64,000 bases of DNA from Lotus japonicus (taxonomy: Eukaryota; Streptophyta; Magnoliopsida; Fabales; Fabaceae). The translations under genes and the position numbers were made by a program. The notes below the pieces were generated by a model that worked only from the letters and a program-made list of their open reading frames with translations, was not told the DNA's origin and made no database searches. This document shows, piece after piece, positions 22,226 through 32,579 of this stretch (the stretch's first letter is position 1; every line of letters begins with the position of its first letter). Where the stretch lies: positions 28,066,369-28,130,368 of the forward strand of contig NC_080044.1 of NCBI RefSeq assembly GCF_012489685.1, read 5' to 3'.

Positions 22226-22533
22226 GAGCGAGAAATCATAGATAAAGCACACAGCATCTTTGGTCACGCAGTTCGGCCAAATTGCCTACCTCTGCGGCTA
22301 TAGAGTAGCTATAGCTCCTTTGTATTACTTGTGGCATGAAGCATGTGGTACCAAGTACAACTTTTAGGGTTACATTGTTATCCTATTTATAGTGGATTCT
22401 ATTCATCTCTATTTTACAATAAAATCCTAATAAATCCTATAACATTCCCTTAAAACCTTTTACAATCCACATTAAATCAAATCCTAATAAAGTAAAGATT
22501 TTAGCCCAAAATATAATGAGCCAAATCTCAACA
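22226..22533 (-). repeat. Third TRIM LTR copy (5' part missing on plus strand)
   Basis: It begins at GAGCGAGAAATC, equal to about position 40 of the LTR, and runs to the normal TCTCAACA end. Confidence 0.8.
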
Positions 22534-22538
22534 TAATC

Positions 22539-23366
22539 CTTATGCAAGACTTTGAGTTATAAATGATTTGTTTAAAGAAATATACCCGCATTATGCGATG
22601 ATTGTTTTCTCCAAAGAAACCATGTTATTCCATTGGAATAAGCAACCGTCACAGTGGTAGATCGAAACGTTTGCAGGGGTAACAATTCTAACCCTCGTGA
22701 CATAAGTGTCCAAGGTAAATAGAAGCAAACTTTTTAAACAAAGAACGTTTTGTAGCTCTAAATCATTAAAAGTTGTTCATAAGCCATGTATGCAAAATTC
22801 ATTGAAATTTAGGTGCAACATGAGTCTTTTTAGAGAAGATTACTATTGTTTAATGCTTATATTCCCTGCAAATGCATTTAAAACCATTTTGAGAAGACTT
22901 TTCTTGTCACCATATATTTAGACAATTTCAGTAAGTTTTTCAATTCATAAGTTTCACATCATGTAGTATGGTAATTTGATGATTTTTTAATTTGCTAGGG
23001 TTTTCCTTCATTACTAGTGGATGAAGAGCCTAGCTTTGGTTTGATGTACAGGGTTGCTGCCTTTTCCTTTTATCAATAAATTTGATTTTACAAAGAAAAA
23101 AAATTGTTAATTTTTTAATTTTTCCTTGATAGCGTAAGCCATGGGCGACATAACACATTATAACTAGAGTTAGCCTATATGACCTGACCGATGCTAACAA
23201 AAGGACGGTAGCATGAGTCATCTTATTAATTGTGTAGTGTCGAGCAACTGAAAATCACTAAAACCGACGCTAACTTTTAGCTCAAGTTAAACGTTATCTT
23301 CAAGTCTTTTAACGTTTTCCCCTTACGTTAGTGTTGATTTTTGCCAGCTTAGCTTTGGCTTAATTA
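22539..23366. other. Gene-free; LINE-like tail near 23000-23104
   Basis: 22980-23104 has the look of a LINE 3' end (TTTTATCAATAAATTTG then AAAGAAAAAAAA), with no coding part left. From 23105 on, GACGCTAA-type motifs suggest subterminal CACTA sequence running into 23367. No gene is supported. Confidence 0.35.
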
Positions 23367-23384
23367 GCGTTTTTTCTTGTAGTG
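23367..23384. mobile_element. CACTA transposon terminus
   Basis: GCGTTTTTTCTTGTAGTG is the right-hand terminal inverted repeat of plant CACTA elements (inverse of CACTACAAGAAAAAACGC). CGACGCTAAC-type subterminal motifs lie to its left. The matching left end was not found, so it is a truncated element or a degraded MITE. Confidence 0.65.
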
Positions 23385-23589
23385 TCTTGGAGATCATTGT
23401 GCGACGTATAGGTCTGGCCAAAAGTGATAGTTCTTTCCGGTGAAGAGTGGATTCAGCATAGTGGTGTGGGATTATTCTCCCCAGGATAAATGTAATAGTA
23501 ACTACTTGGATTTTGAGCATGAATCCAAGACTGGTGGAGGATTCGCAAGTCGAACCATGGCAGAAGCAAAGATGAAGCTCTAATGGCTT
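23385..23589 (-). pseudogene. Copia gag stub, truncated
   Basis: Reading leftward on the minus strand from the PBS at 23590-23602, a decayed Gag N-terminus is visible, ending in a TGKNYHFW-type motif (PLFTGKNYHFW) common at Copia Gag starts. It has stops and frame changes. It breaks off where the CACTA end begins, so the CACTA insertion or a later deletion removed the rest. Confidence 0.5.
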
Positions 23590-23602
23590 GCTCCTGATAC
23601 CA
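23590..23602 (-). promoter_or_regulatory. Primer binding site of the Copia relic
   Basis: The minus strand reads TGGTATCAGGAGC, one inserted base compared with the initiator tRNA-Met site. It sits between the gag stub and the LTR. Confidence 0.55.
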
Positions 23603-23611
23603 TTTTAGTAT

Positions 23612-23926
23612 ACCAGAATGAAGAAACTAATTGAATCATAGAGAAAACTAAATTGTATTGATTCATTATTCTGAATGAATTTAAAATTACAATAGCTACT
23701 CACTTATATAGTACATCAAGCAAATTACTATACTAGAAACAGAAAACTGAAACTGTGAACCTGTAACTATATAACTTTCAGTTTCGGGCAACTATTAACT
23801 AACTTGCTCATTAAACAACTCCTCATCCAATCATATTTAATTCATTTTCTAATAGTTACCAAATATAACTTGTACTGCACAGGCAATTTCTTGATAATTA
23901 ATAGAGTCTATTTTCTTTCTCCTACA
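23612..23926 (-). repeat. LTR of the truncated Copia element
   Basis: About 315 bp between the PBS and CTCCTACA (element-strand start TGTAGGAG). The inner edge is approximate because the terminal CA is mutated. No partner LTR is in the window. Confidence 0.5.
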
Positions 23927-24253
23927 AGCCAATCATGTAGTGTATAGCTCTACTTCTTTACTACGATATATCTGGCTCTTGTTTTGTTCGAAGACTGTCC
24001 TCTTTTTCTCGGGTTTGAATCCATCACGTGAGAAGACCTTTTTGGGGTAATATAATGGAGTCTGTCTAGGTTCTGTTAAGAAAATGGGGCTAACGACTCT
24101 GAAAGAATGAGTAAAAAAGCGATCGGAGCTGTCAGGATGCCACATTGCCACCCTACCACCGACTAGACCAACAGAGTCTGATGTCAAAGCATCTAGACCG
24201 GGAAAGCGGGATTTTAACCAGGGCAGTAGCAAACAAAATCAAAACCAATGTTG
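23927..24253. other. Unclassified repeat-like DNA
   Basis: The minus-strand frame at 24232-23933 contains SDSVGLVGGRVAMWHPD, faintly like the LINE endonuclease 'SGGL..W' segment. The match is too weak for a call. Confidence 0.25.
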
Positions 24254-24258
24254 AAAGT

Positions 24259-24604
24259 TGTAGGGGATTCAAGCACCTCGATTGCACGAAGTAGTAGAGC
24301 AAGAAATCACAGATAAAGCACACAACATCTTTGGTCACGCAGTTCGGCCAAATTGCCTACCTCTACGGCTATAGAGTAGTTATAGCTCCTTTGTATTACT
24401 TGTGGCATGAAGCATGTGGTACCAATTACAACTTTTAGGGTTACATTGTTATCCTATTTATAGTGGATTCTATTGATCTCTATTTTACAATAAAATCCTA
24501 ATAAATCCTATAACAATCCCTTAAAACCTTTAACAATCCACATTAAATCAAATTCTAATAAACTAAAGATTTTAGCCCAAAATATAATGAGCCAAATCTC
24601 AACA
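24259..24604 (-). repeat. Solo LTR of the TRIM-like family
   Basis: A complete 346-bp LTR (TGTAGGGG...TCTCAACA), closely similar to 21172-21517. It is flanked by the perfect 5-bp duplication AAAGT (24254-24258 and 24605-24609). The duplication shows it arose from a full insertion followed by LTR-LTR recombination. Confidence 0.92.
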
Positions 24605-24609
24605 AAAGT

Positions 24610-25869
24610 AAATGGCCAAATAAGCAGTACTAAATTTTGATAACGCTAATCATACCAATGGGACTTGAATCAATTGATCAAGGACATCAGAGAGCTGTTC
24701 ATGCAGGCATGCTCTTAGAACAGTAAGTCCAAGTTTAAAAAACTATGATGAGTGGTTATCGTGATTGCAACAATGATGATGATCACCACCACTTTGAGTC
24801 TGCCACTATACATGATTCTCCTATACTTAATCACTTTGTTGAAACTCAAAAAAGTATAGTTCTTCTTCCACTGCCTCAAGAGGTCGGTTTCGTCCCGTTA
24901 GTGAGGTTGAACAAACTGTCTATCTGGGAACATAATTCAACCTAACAATTCTACAAAATCTGATTTTCTGGAAATACTTAGAAACTTGAGTGTAAAGGAG
25001 GTTGAAGGTGACCTCAATCTTATAGATCTACATCTACTGCAATTATAAAGTCAACTCAATACCTAGATAATTAGCAGAAATTGATGAATGTCAGGACGCT
25101 ATGGCTGCCACGGCCTCAATAATGCAAGACACATTTTCTCATTAGTGAGGTTAAGGTTTTGCTTTAAATGGAATACCATATTTACTCTTTTTTGTTGATA
25201 TTTTTATTTCTTTTCTTTTTTTTAGGCTAAGATCGATTATGGCGGATCTTATTCTCTCTTGTTTACATGTTCTGCATTTTAGTTGGCTTTGCAATGGACA
25301 TCATTTTGATATGAATAATAACACAACAGATTGTTCCACTGCACGCTGAATCAATGACAAATATCTACTAACAAGAAACCAAAACAAAACTCATGCTCAG
25401 GGCGGCTGTGTATAGAAATTTTGGGACCTAAGGTGAAAATTTTAAAGTGATTTTCCAACACAGTCCTGCGGATGCTGAATCTTAATTATTTGCAACAACA
25501 TTCCAATTCCTATCCATAATCAGATATTGTTCTGGTCGTCTCAAACAATCAGCCAGTCTACCATCGTTCTTGCCTAATTAATGATTAAACGACTAAGTGA
25601 TCGTCAAATTGGTCAACTGAAGCGACCAAACATAGACTTCCACTTTCTAACAACTTGGCTAAACATAAGCAAGGCTAACACCTCACTGCCACATGCATGA
25701 AAGACTGGAAAAGGATTCACCACCTCTGCCATAGATTACTCCAACCAATATAAATATAGGTTTGATCACACTTTAAGCTAAGCATTACTCATTTACTCTC
25801 TTGTTACTCTTCTAATACCCGTAAAAAGAATTTGAGCCATGATGAAATTTTTTTACAGTTCAGAAGAGG
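24610..25869. other. No gene supported
   Basis: A 66-codon frame at 24745-24945 (DDDHHHFESATIHDSP...) has no recognised domain. T-rich sequence at 25180-25330 resembles a retroelement tail. Part of this stretch may be the decayed gag of the Tat relic that follows. Confidence 0.35.
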
Positions 25870-26420
25870 GTGCTAAGCCCTACAAGTCTACAACCGTATC
25901 AACGACCCAATTGTCACCTTCTGCAGTGAAGATTATGAAGGAATTCTGGCCGACCTTGACAATCCAATGGTGATCTCCGCTACCATAATAAATGTATACG
26001 TATGATTGTATGAACTATATTTATAGACCTGGGCAACTCAGCTGATGTGATTTTCTACAAGAGCTTTATAGCTATGGATTTTGATTATGATGACATAATT
26101 TCTTATGTGACTGATATGGTTGGACTTCTGATAAAATTGCTTCCAAGGACTGTATTGAAACTAGAATGACTTTGGTCAAATAGAATCTGAGAAAAACAAC
26201 CAAGGTTTTCTTCCTTGTAGTCAATTTCTTGTCTGCATATTACATCCTTCTTGTTCGAAATCTTTGAACAATCTCGGAGAAGTAATAACTACTCAGCATC
26301 TCGTGATGAAATTCACAAAGAAAGATCAAAAGGTCTTATCCATCAGAAGAAATCAAGAAGCCACCGAAGCTGCTACAACATTAGTTTGAGACTGAACAAA
26401 GAAGACTCTTCAGGGAAAAA
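25870..26420 (+). pseudogene. Relic of a Tat-lineage gypsy protease region
   Basis: Broken frames give, in order: TFCSEDYEGILADLDNPMVI; then FIDLGNSADVIFYKSF (26020-26070), the D-x-G-[SN]-SAD protease motif of Tat/Retand elements; then DYDDIISYVTD; then FFLVVNFLSAY and NNLGEVITTQHLVMKFTKKD (about 26205-26325). These blocks stand in the same order in Tat polyproteins between Gag and RT. Several stops and frame changes are present. No LTR is recognisable nearby. Confidence 0.7.
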
Positions 26421-26818
26421 GGCTTGAGCAAATTCCAGAAAGGAGGAGTAATCCATCTAGCAAAATACTTTGCAAATGAAAATACAAAGAATAAATTTGT
26501 TACCAAAGTTCGGACTCCATGAAGTGAACCACTAAATATGAACATAACATAGATTCGTGGACAAAAACATCTCCATTGGTCCTAGGATTCGTCACTTACA
26601 CCTGAGATTCATAATCCAGAATTTCGCATATGAGATTTACCAAAGAAATTTCCTCAAAGGTTGAGAAAATCTCATTTCTTATTATTATAAGGTAACACTG
26701 CACATTTAAGTTCTTTGGTTTTCCCTAGTAACTTACAAGGCCTTTAGCAAAAGAGTAAAATGTAGTATATGCTACCCTCTAAGTTCACCATTCCCAACTA
26801 AAACTCTTAAAAATTCAC
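26421..26818. other. 3' flank of the NPH3 gene
   Basis: AT-rich, no open frame of note. The part next to 26818 should contain the 3' UTR and poly(A) signals of the minus-strand gene. Confidence 0.4.
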
Positions 26819-29800
26819 TTAAATCTTTGTAGTGGCGCTTCTATTGGTAGACCACAACTTGCTAAGCATTCGTTTTGGCTTGAATCTAGAATTTCTCCCA
26901 ATTCCATCACTGGATTCATCCAAGTCATCATCCTCAGCTAGCTTCATCCTGAGAGTTGAATTCCTTGTAATTGACTTTGGTGACTTGAATCCAGAAACAC
27001 TCCAATTGTCATCAGCATGTATACTTGTGGTAGTGCTCAATGGAGCTGTGTGTTTTGAAGGGTCAATGCCATGAGCAGTGAGTAGTGCCTTAATGTTGCT
27101 CGCCATGTTAGTGACTTTGCTACCGGATGCTGCAGCTCGAGCTTGCTCAAAGAAGAGAACTTGGACAACCACCCTTAGAGGGAGTAGATCATTCTGTGCA
27201 GCGTGCATGCAGGCTTCCAGAGATAGTTTTTTGCAGTCTAGAATTCGACATAGTCTTTTCCTTTCGCTCTTGTTCAGTTGTGGATGAGCCTGAAATTTTC
27301 AATTAAACAAATAGAGATTTTAGTGATACTTGTAGGTCAAAAGTGACACAAATAAGAAGCTGAAGTGATTTCCCAAACTGAGCCGTGAATTGAGTTCAGT
27401 GTCCTCAAGAGTTTTATTCTGATTAATTTCGAACACGCCAGGACTAAACAGCTATACAGACAACTGACAAGGTGCCAATTTGCAAATCCAGAAAATTTAT
27501 GAGGGTTTTAATTATGTGTTTTTTTTATATTTTAAATAAAAATAAATTCCAGCTGAGCTCATTAAAGTGACGTGGTCATGCCACATGGGCCACCGGAGCT
27601 CCGGCGTTGACCCAGAGCTCCGGAGGGACCAAAACCAAACGTTTTGGCAAAGGTTAGGGACTAAACCCCACCTTTGCTCCGACGAGGGACGAAAACCAGG
27701 TATTATGGAAAGGTTAGGGACGAAAAACTTATTTAAGCCTTGATTTCCTTTCCTTCTTCTATTCAAAAAAAGTTACATTACCAAAGTGTTCAATATGGAA
27801 TTATGGATGACCTAAAAACATTAATTTCCTTTTCATTTTCTCCCATACCTAAAAGTGTTCAATTTGTTATTTCCTTCATATATAGTTTAAGAATCCAGAG
27901 GCAATTTTTTCTTCTGGTTTAAAAAAACTGAACCTGCAACTATACAAATTATGGTGAACTAGCCTGCACTTAAACCCGAAATAAATAATGAATAGACATG
28001 ATTTTAAGGTCTGAGTTGTTTGTCCAATTATCCACTAATTCTGTCCCCACAACTCAAACATGTCTGGCCACAGTATTATGTTCTTAGCTTTCTTTTCCCT
28101 CCTCTTCTTGGTAATTAGTGTTAAGAAATTTCATATTGACAAGAGATATAACCAATTAACCCTTTATTTAAAGTAGTACAATCCTTACCCTTTATAGGCA
28201 AATATTAGTTGTTAGTAATGTTAGTAAATTAGACTCTCCTCAATGATCGAACCCTGGACCTTCACCTTCATCCCACCAAACCCTTATGTCCCCTAACTCT
28301 TACCACTTGAGCTAACTCTTGGGTACACCCGAATTCTAATTATTATTTATTTCTATCTGTGCACAAAATGCAGTAATTATGTAAACAAAATAGAAATTCT
28401 TGTCAGAAGATTTACCTTGAGATAAATGTCAATAGCTGTGTATAGATCATCATGATCATGCCTTGCAAATTCTGGCATAATTTCAGCAAGAGCCATGAAT
28501 TTCGACAGAGGCAAATTCACATCCCTGGCAATCTCCTGAAGATACCTATCCACAAGCTTTGCAACCTTCAATTTTGAGCTATGAGATGCAGAAGAGGACC
28601 TCCTACTCTCCTGGAAATCAAAGTTAATATTCTCCGCCGAGCGAGACCTCCTTCTTTCAAATTCCATCCTTGATCTTGGAGGACTAGTTGGTGGACTCTG
28701 ACCTTGAACCATGAACTGTTCCAATATACTCATCATCAAATCCACTTCATAAATCATATCATGTTTGCAAGATACTGAGGGAATTAGAAGATCATTCACA
28801 GTGGCTTCTTCTAATTGAAGTCCTATTCTTCTTGCTAATTCCATTTTAGATGAACAAGAAGCATTGAGAATGTTGGCTGCTTTCAAGAGTCTGAGAAGGA
28901 AGCTGCAAGAAACAGCACCTTTCTCAGATGGAAGCAAGCTTACTATTGATTCCAAGAGCAAACGCTGCTTTGAAGTTGCTATTTCAATTGTTGAATCTGA
29001 ATCTGAATCAGATCCAGCTAGCTCAATATTTCTCTTGATATTTGGTAGCATTCGAGACACATAAACTTTCAGCGCGTCACCAATGAGATAAAAGGGTAAC
29101 TTGCCACCAGATTTGATAGCTATCATGGTTCTCCAATAGAGGTCTATGCTTAGTTCTGATAAATCCTCAGCCCACCATCTGTTTGATGATTTGTGTCTGA
29201 GATTGAGACTTTCGGTTCCGCTGAAAGAAATATCATCTCTGACACGTCGCGAATGGCTATGTGACAAGCTCACCTTTGTGGGGTTTCTTAAGACCTTTGA
29301 GGCAATAGCTTCAATGCATCTGCTTGCAATTGCCAAGTCCTCTGACCACAGAGCTAATGCTTTTGTGGTTTGTAGAGTTACAATGGAATCCTTCCAGCCA
29401 TGAAGAATGCAGGAGTTTAGGAAAACCTCAAGCTTGTAAATCAAGTTTCCCTTCTCAGCATCCTCTGTCATCTGCAAGTATTCAGCAGCACACCGTGCTG
29501 AGACAATGTTGTGAGCGCTGAGAGTGATGGTGATTCCATAGCAGAACTTCGCGCACAGTTCAAAGGCCTCCACCCCACCAGGAAAATCAGGAAGCTGTAC
29601 TATTTGATGCTTTGGAGAATCAGGAAAGTGGTCTGAGCATAGCCTTTGCAGGCGCGAACACTTGGAAAGCAGGGGAAACTGAACAAGAACAGCAGCATCA
29701 GCATGAACTTCAGATTATGAACATGTGAATAACATAAAAATTGAAAACAAAAGATAGAAAAGATGAAAAAGGAACTGAGGTTGTTGATTATGAAAACTTG

Positions 29801-30191
29801 TACAGTTTCAATCATTGGTACCCATGAAACAGCCGCAATTGCAGTCGCGGTGATATTGTGGGGACTTAAAAACGTTTACATAACAACCACAATTACAGTT
29901 GCGAACTGCAATTTAAAACCATGAGTATCCTTCTCGCTTTCGAAAGTATCAAGAAGCAAACCTTGTGGAGAAGGTATCTAATTCCTTTCACTTGAATTAT
30001 CAGGTCGCTTGAAACTTCAGAGTAGACAGTCCTGCATACAAAGAAAAGAACCTCATGTTACTTACCTGGAACTGAGCTGATACATCATAATCTACAAAGA
30101 GAAGCAATCAAGTTCATCAGTTTAGGCCTTACCTTACAGACTCTGAAGTGTAGAAGGTGTCTGGACGAGATCCCAGTTTCATAAACTTCAT
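26819..30191 (-). CDS. NPH3/RPT2-like BTB-NPH3 domain protein, four exons
   Basis: Minus-strand exons, read from splice signals and protein continuity: 30191-30133, 30031-29962, 29678-28416, 27289-26819. They total 1,863 nt and 620 residues. All introns are GT-AG; phases join cleanly (AG|G = Arg20, then two phase-0 introns). The start MKFMKLGSRPDTFYT is the family's usual N-terminus. A BTB fold follows (SSDLIIQVKG...YLLHKFPLLSKC, about 27-125) with FPGGVEAFELCAKFCYG. The NPH3 domain runs from RWWAEDLSELSIDLYW (about 210) to LSLEACMHAAQN in exon 4. A Ser/Arg-rich RRRSRSAENINFDFQESRR linker lies between. Proteins of this family act as CUL3 E3-ligase adaptors in blue-light, auxin and polarity signalling, often at the plasma membrane. 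The closest Arabidopsis type I recall is At1g67900, whose role is not well defined. The gene looks intact. Intron 3 (1.1 kb) holds a SINE and a MULE remnant. Confidence 0.93.
27540..27735. mobile_element. MULE-like remnant in intron 3 of the NPH3 gene
   Basis: Contains GACGTGG...CCGGAGCTCCGG...GGAGGGACC...GGTTAGGGAC...GAGGGACGAAAACC. This is the same GC-rich 'gacgtgg / cggagg / agggacgaaa' style as the terminal repeats of the element at 36464-38058. Only one end is present. Confidence 0.45.
28165..28330 (-). mobile_element. tRNA-derived SINE in intron 3, same strand as the gene
   Basis: On the minus strand: A box TAGCTCAAGTGGTAAGAG (28315-28298), then, 49 bp on, B box GGTTCGATCATTG (around 28245). 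This is the head of a plant pol III SINE. The body continues with TAAATTTACTAA-type sequence; its end and target duplication are not clear, so the edges are approximate. Confidence 0.6.
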
Positions 30192-30447
30192 AACTGTGGC
30201 AATTTCTTGCACTAACTACTTGCATAAGAGAATTCAGTACTGCAGAACACAAAAGAACTGCATAGAATAGCTCAGCTAGTGAAAGAAGCTCCACACAAAC
30301 ACTCTATTGTTATGTCTGCAATTGTGATGGATTTTCCCGCTTAAGCAAGCTCAAGTGGAAAATCGATAAATTTCAGGACATTAGTAGAGAAAACTTGAAG
30401 AACACTCAGACAGGAAAAGCTAAAAAAAAGAGCAGAGAATTTTCTTG

Positions 30448-30492
30448 GAGGAGAGAAAGAGGGGGGTTTGTTGTGGGAACAAGTAATATAAA
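30448..30492 (-). promoter_or_regulatory. Candidate core promoter of the NPH3 gene
   Basis: On the minus strand a TTTATATTA box (30492-30484) is followed downstream by a pyrimidine patch (CCCCCCTCTTTCTCTCCTCC at 30467-30448), about 260-300 bp before the ATG. Plant core promoters often have this TATA plus Y-patch layout. It is unproven. Confidence 0.35.
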
Positions 30493-30499
30493 GCAGGTT

Positions 30500-31039
30500 A
30501 ATTTAATATGTAGGAGTGACACCATATATGGAAAATAAACAGAAAATAAGAACATGAAGTGATCAAAACACTCCAAAATTATGTGCATGTCTTTCCAGTC
30601 AAAATAGTTACAAGTGATTTGGAGTTTGGACATTATAAACAGAAAGGATTAATGCAAATCACGCTGTAAAAGTAAGTAACTAAACAGTTTAGCAGCACAA
30701 CTCAACAACCATGAAAAAGTATGCAACAAATCGAAGGTGAGTGCATCTGAACTGAATCATTCATTGTGCAAATTCTCATTTATGTATTTATTTTTTACTT
30801 TACCTTGCTTTCTTACCTCGTATTAGAATTCTACGATGTTGTAGGCTTTTTGTTTTCTTAACTGTAGAGAGATGCCATTGTTGGCGTGCAATTCTAAAGG
30901 CAATTCCCACTTGCTTAGCCCCACTTGTGCCTTCTTTCTCATCATTGCCACTGAAAAATTAGGATTTTCAATTTTATTTTTTTCATTGTTTCTTCACTTT
31001 CTTGTGTCCACCTTGTCAACATGCACCTTAATACAATTA
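30500..31039. other. 5' flank of the NPH3 gene, no gene
   Basis: Non-coding. No repeat edges or regulatory motif could be supported apart from the candidate core promoter next to it. Confidence 0.4.
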
Positions 31040-31660
31040 GGTTATGTTTATCATGTCATTTCAGCGAGCTTAAAGCTTATTTGACTAGCTTAAAAGCCTT
31101 TTAAAAGTGTTTGGTAAAATAGTTTATTTTAGTAGCTTATAGCTTAAAAACTTAAAGATTATTGAATTTATTCTCATTTTTATCCTTATCATTTTAATAA
31201 AATTCTATCATTACACTTTCTATATTATAAAAGAAAATAAACTCTAATTATTTTTATTTTGAATAATTACTATTCAATTGTTAGTATAAAATTTTAAAAA
31301 ATATTTTGTGAATTTAGAGAAATATAAATTACCTTTTTAAATTGAAATATAAATTTATTTATTTTATTCTATTTAAAATAATAAAAATATAAAAAAGAAA
31401 ATAAATTCAAAATAAATTATATTTTTGAGATGATAAATAATTTGAACTAAATTTAAATATTTAAAGTGGTAATTATTTTAATATCATATATGTATTGATG
31501 TGTAAAAAATTAATGTTGAATGCAATGAATGTCCTCTTATGTCATTTTTCAATTTCACCTTATTTAATAGCTAGTTTTACCAAGCAGTTTTTTACAATTA
31601 GATAGCTTTTCAGCTTTCAGCTTTCAACTAGCTTATCAACTAGGCATGCCAAACATAGCC
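31040..31660. mobile_element. MITE-like element, about 620 bp
   Basis: The left end GGTTATGTTTATCATGTC and right end GGCATGCCAAACATAGCC are inverted counterparts. The subterminal AAGCTTATTTGACTAGCTT and CAACTAGCTTATCAACTAG also pair. The interior is AT-rich and non-coding. It is probably hAT- or PIF-like; no duplicated target was identified, so the edges are approximate. Confidence 0.5.
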
Positions 31661-32249
31661 TTAGTTTTAGTGACTGCCGATAAACGTTATTTTTTTTCTC
31701 CAGAATAACTAAAATCAAACTCGCTTATAAATTCAGAGACTAATTTAACCATTAACTCAAGAGAATAAAAGACACCAAATCAAGGGCAGCCTAAAAAACA
31801 ACTTACCTAGCAAAACGTCCATAGAGTAAAGAAAACATCGAAACCAAAACCAAAACAATCACCAAAGCAGCAACTAACAAGGCATAACAAAGGTCGCAGT
31901 ACAAAACCAAAACGTAAAAAGGCTCAAAACAAACCACCTCTATAATAACAAGTAAGGGTATGTTTGTTTTTCAGTTTGGGCCTTCAAAAGTACTTTTGAG
32001 TCTTGTGTAACTTTGTGTCATTATATTTGGCAAATTAAAAACCATGTTCACTCAACCCACTTTCAACCCCAAACCAACTTCTATATCAATTCAGTTGAGA
32101 TCAACTCGAAAGCACTTTCAACCCAACGGAACCTAGGAGTTACTTTCACATTCGCACATTGGAATTTGTCTTTTTAAGTTAAAACTGTCTCGGAAAGCGT
32201 GTGAACTGAAAACCAAACACACACACTTAATTGTCACTTCTACATTCAC
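31661..32249. other. No gene seen
   Basis: A-rich, low-complexity intergenic DNA. AACTTCTATATCAATTCAGT-type stretches near 32080 hint at another old MITE, but no paired ends were found. Confidence 0.35.
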
Positions 32250-32579
32250 TCAGGGCCTGTTTGGTGATCAGGATACGATAGGATATGACATGATAGTAAT
32301 CATATCATGTTGTTATCTGTTGTTTGTTGCGCCAGGAAGATAGGATAACACTATCATGTCTCTTATCATATCCTGTCCATCATGTGTAAAAGTTATCCTG
32401 AGAGGGGAGCTAGGATAGAACATGATAGGATATCGGTTATATATTTTTTTTCATTATCCTAACTCCAAGTTAATTTATTTTAATATTATATAATTTATAA
32501 TTTATAATCATATTAATTTAAATAAAATAAAAAATAAATAAAATTATTATTCATAAATAGTAAAATAGAATACTCACTT

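Larger units (their letters stand above)
21172..22533 (-). mobile_element. TRIM-like LTR element, LTR-internal-LTR-LTR structure
   Basis: A 346-bp LTR (TGTAGGGG...TCTCAACA) is followed by a 414-bp interior without protease, RT or integrase. Then come two partial LTRs joined head to tail: 21932-22225 lacks its last ~57 bp and 22226-22533 lacks its first ~40 bp. The flanks are TAATT (21167-21171) and TAATC (22534-22538), a target duplication with one change. The PBS next to 21932 and the LTR TATA box both point to the minus strand. Small size and no coding capacity fit a terminal-repeat retrotransposon in miniature. The doubled LTR is best explained by unequal recombination or a recombinant cDNA. 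Confidence 0.78.

Noticed and set aside
24745..24945. Histidine/aspartate-rich 66-codon frame
   Set aside because: Single short frame without known motif or promoter context; chance is likely.
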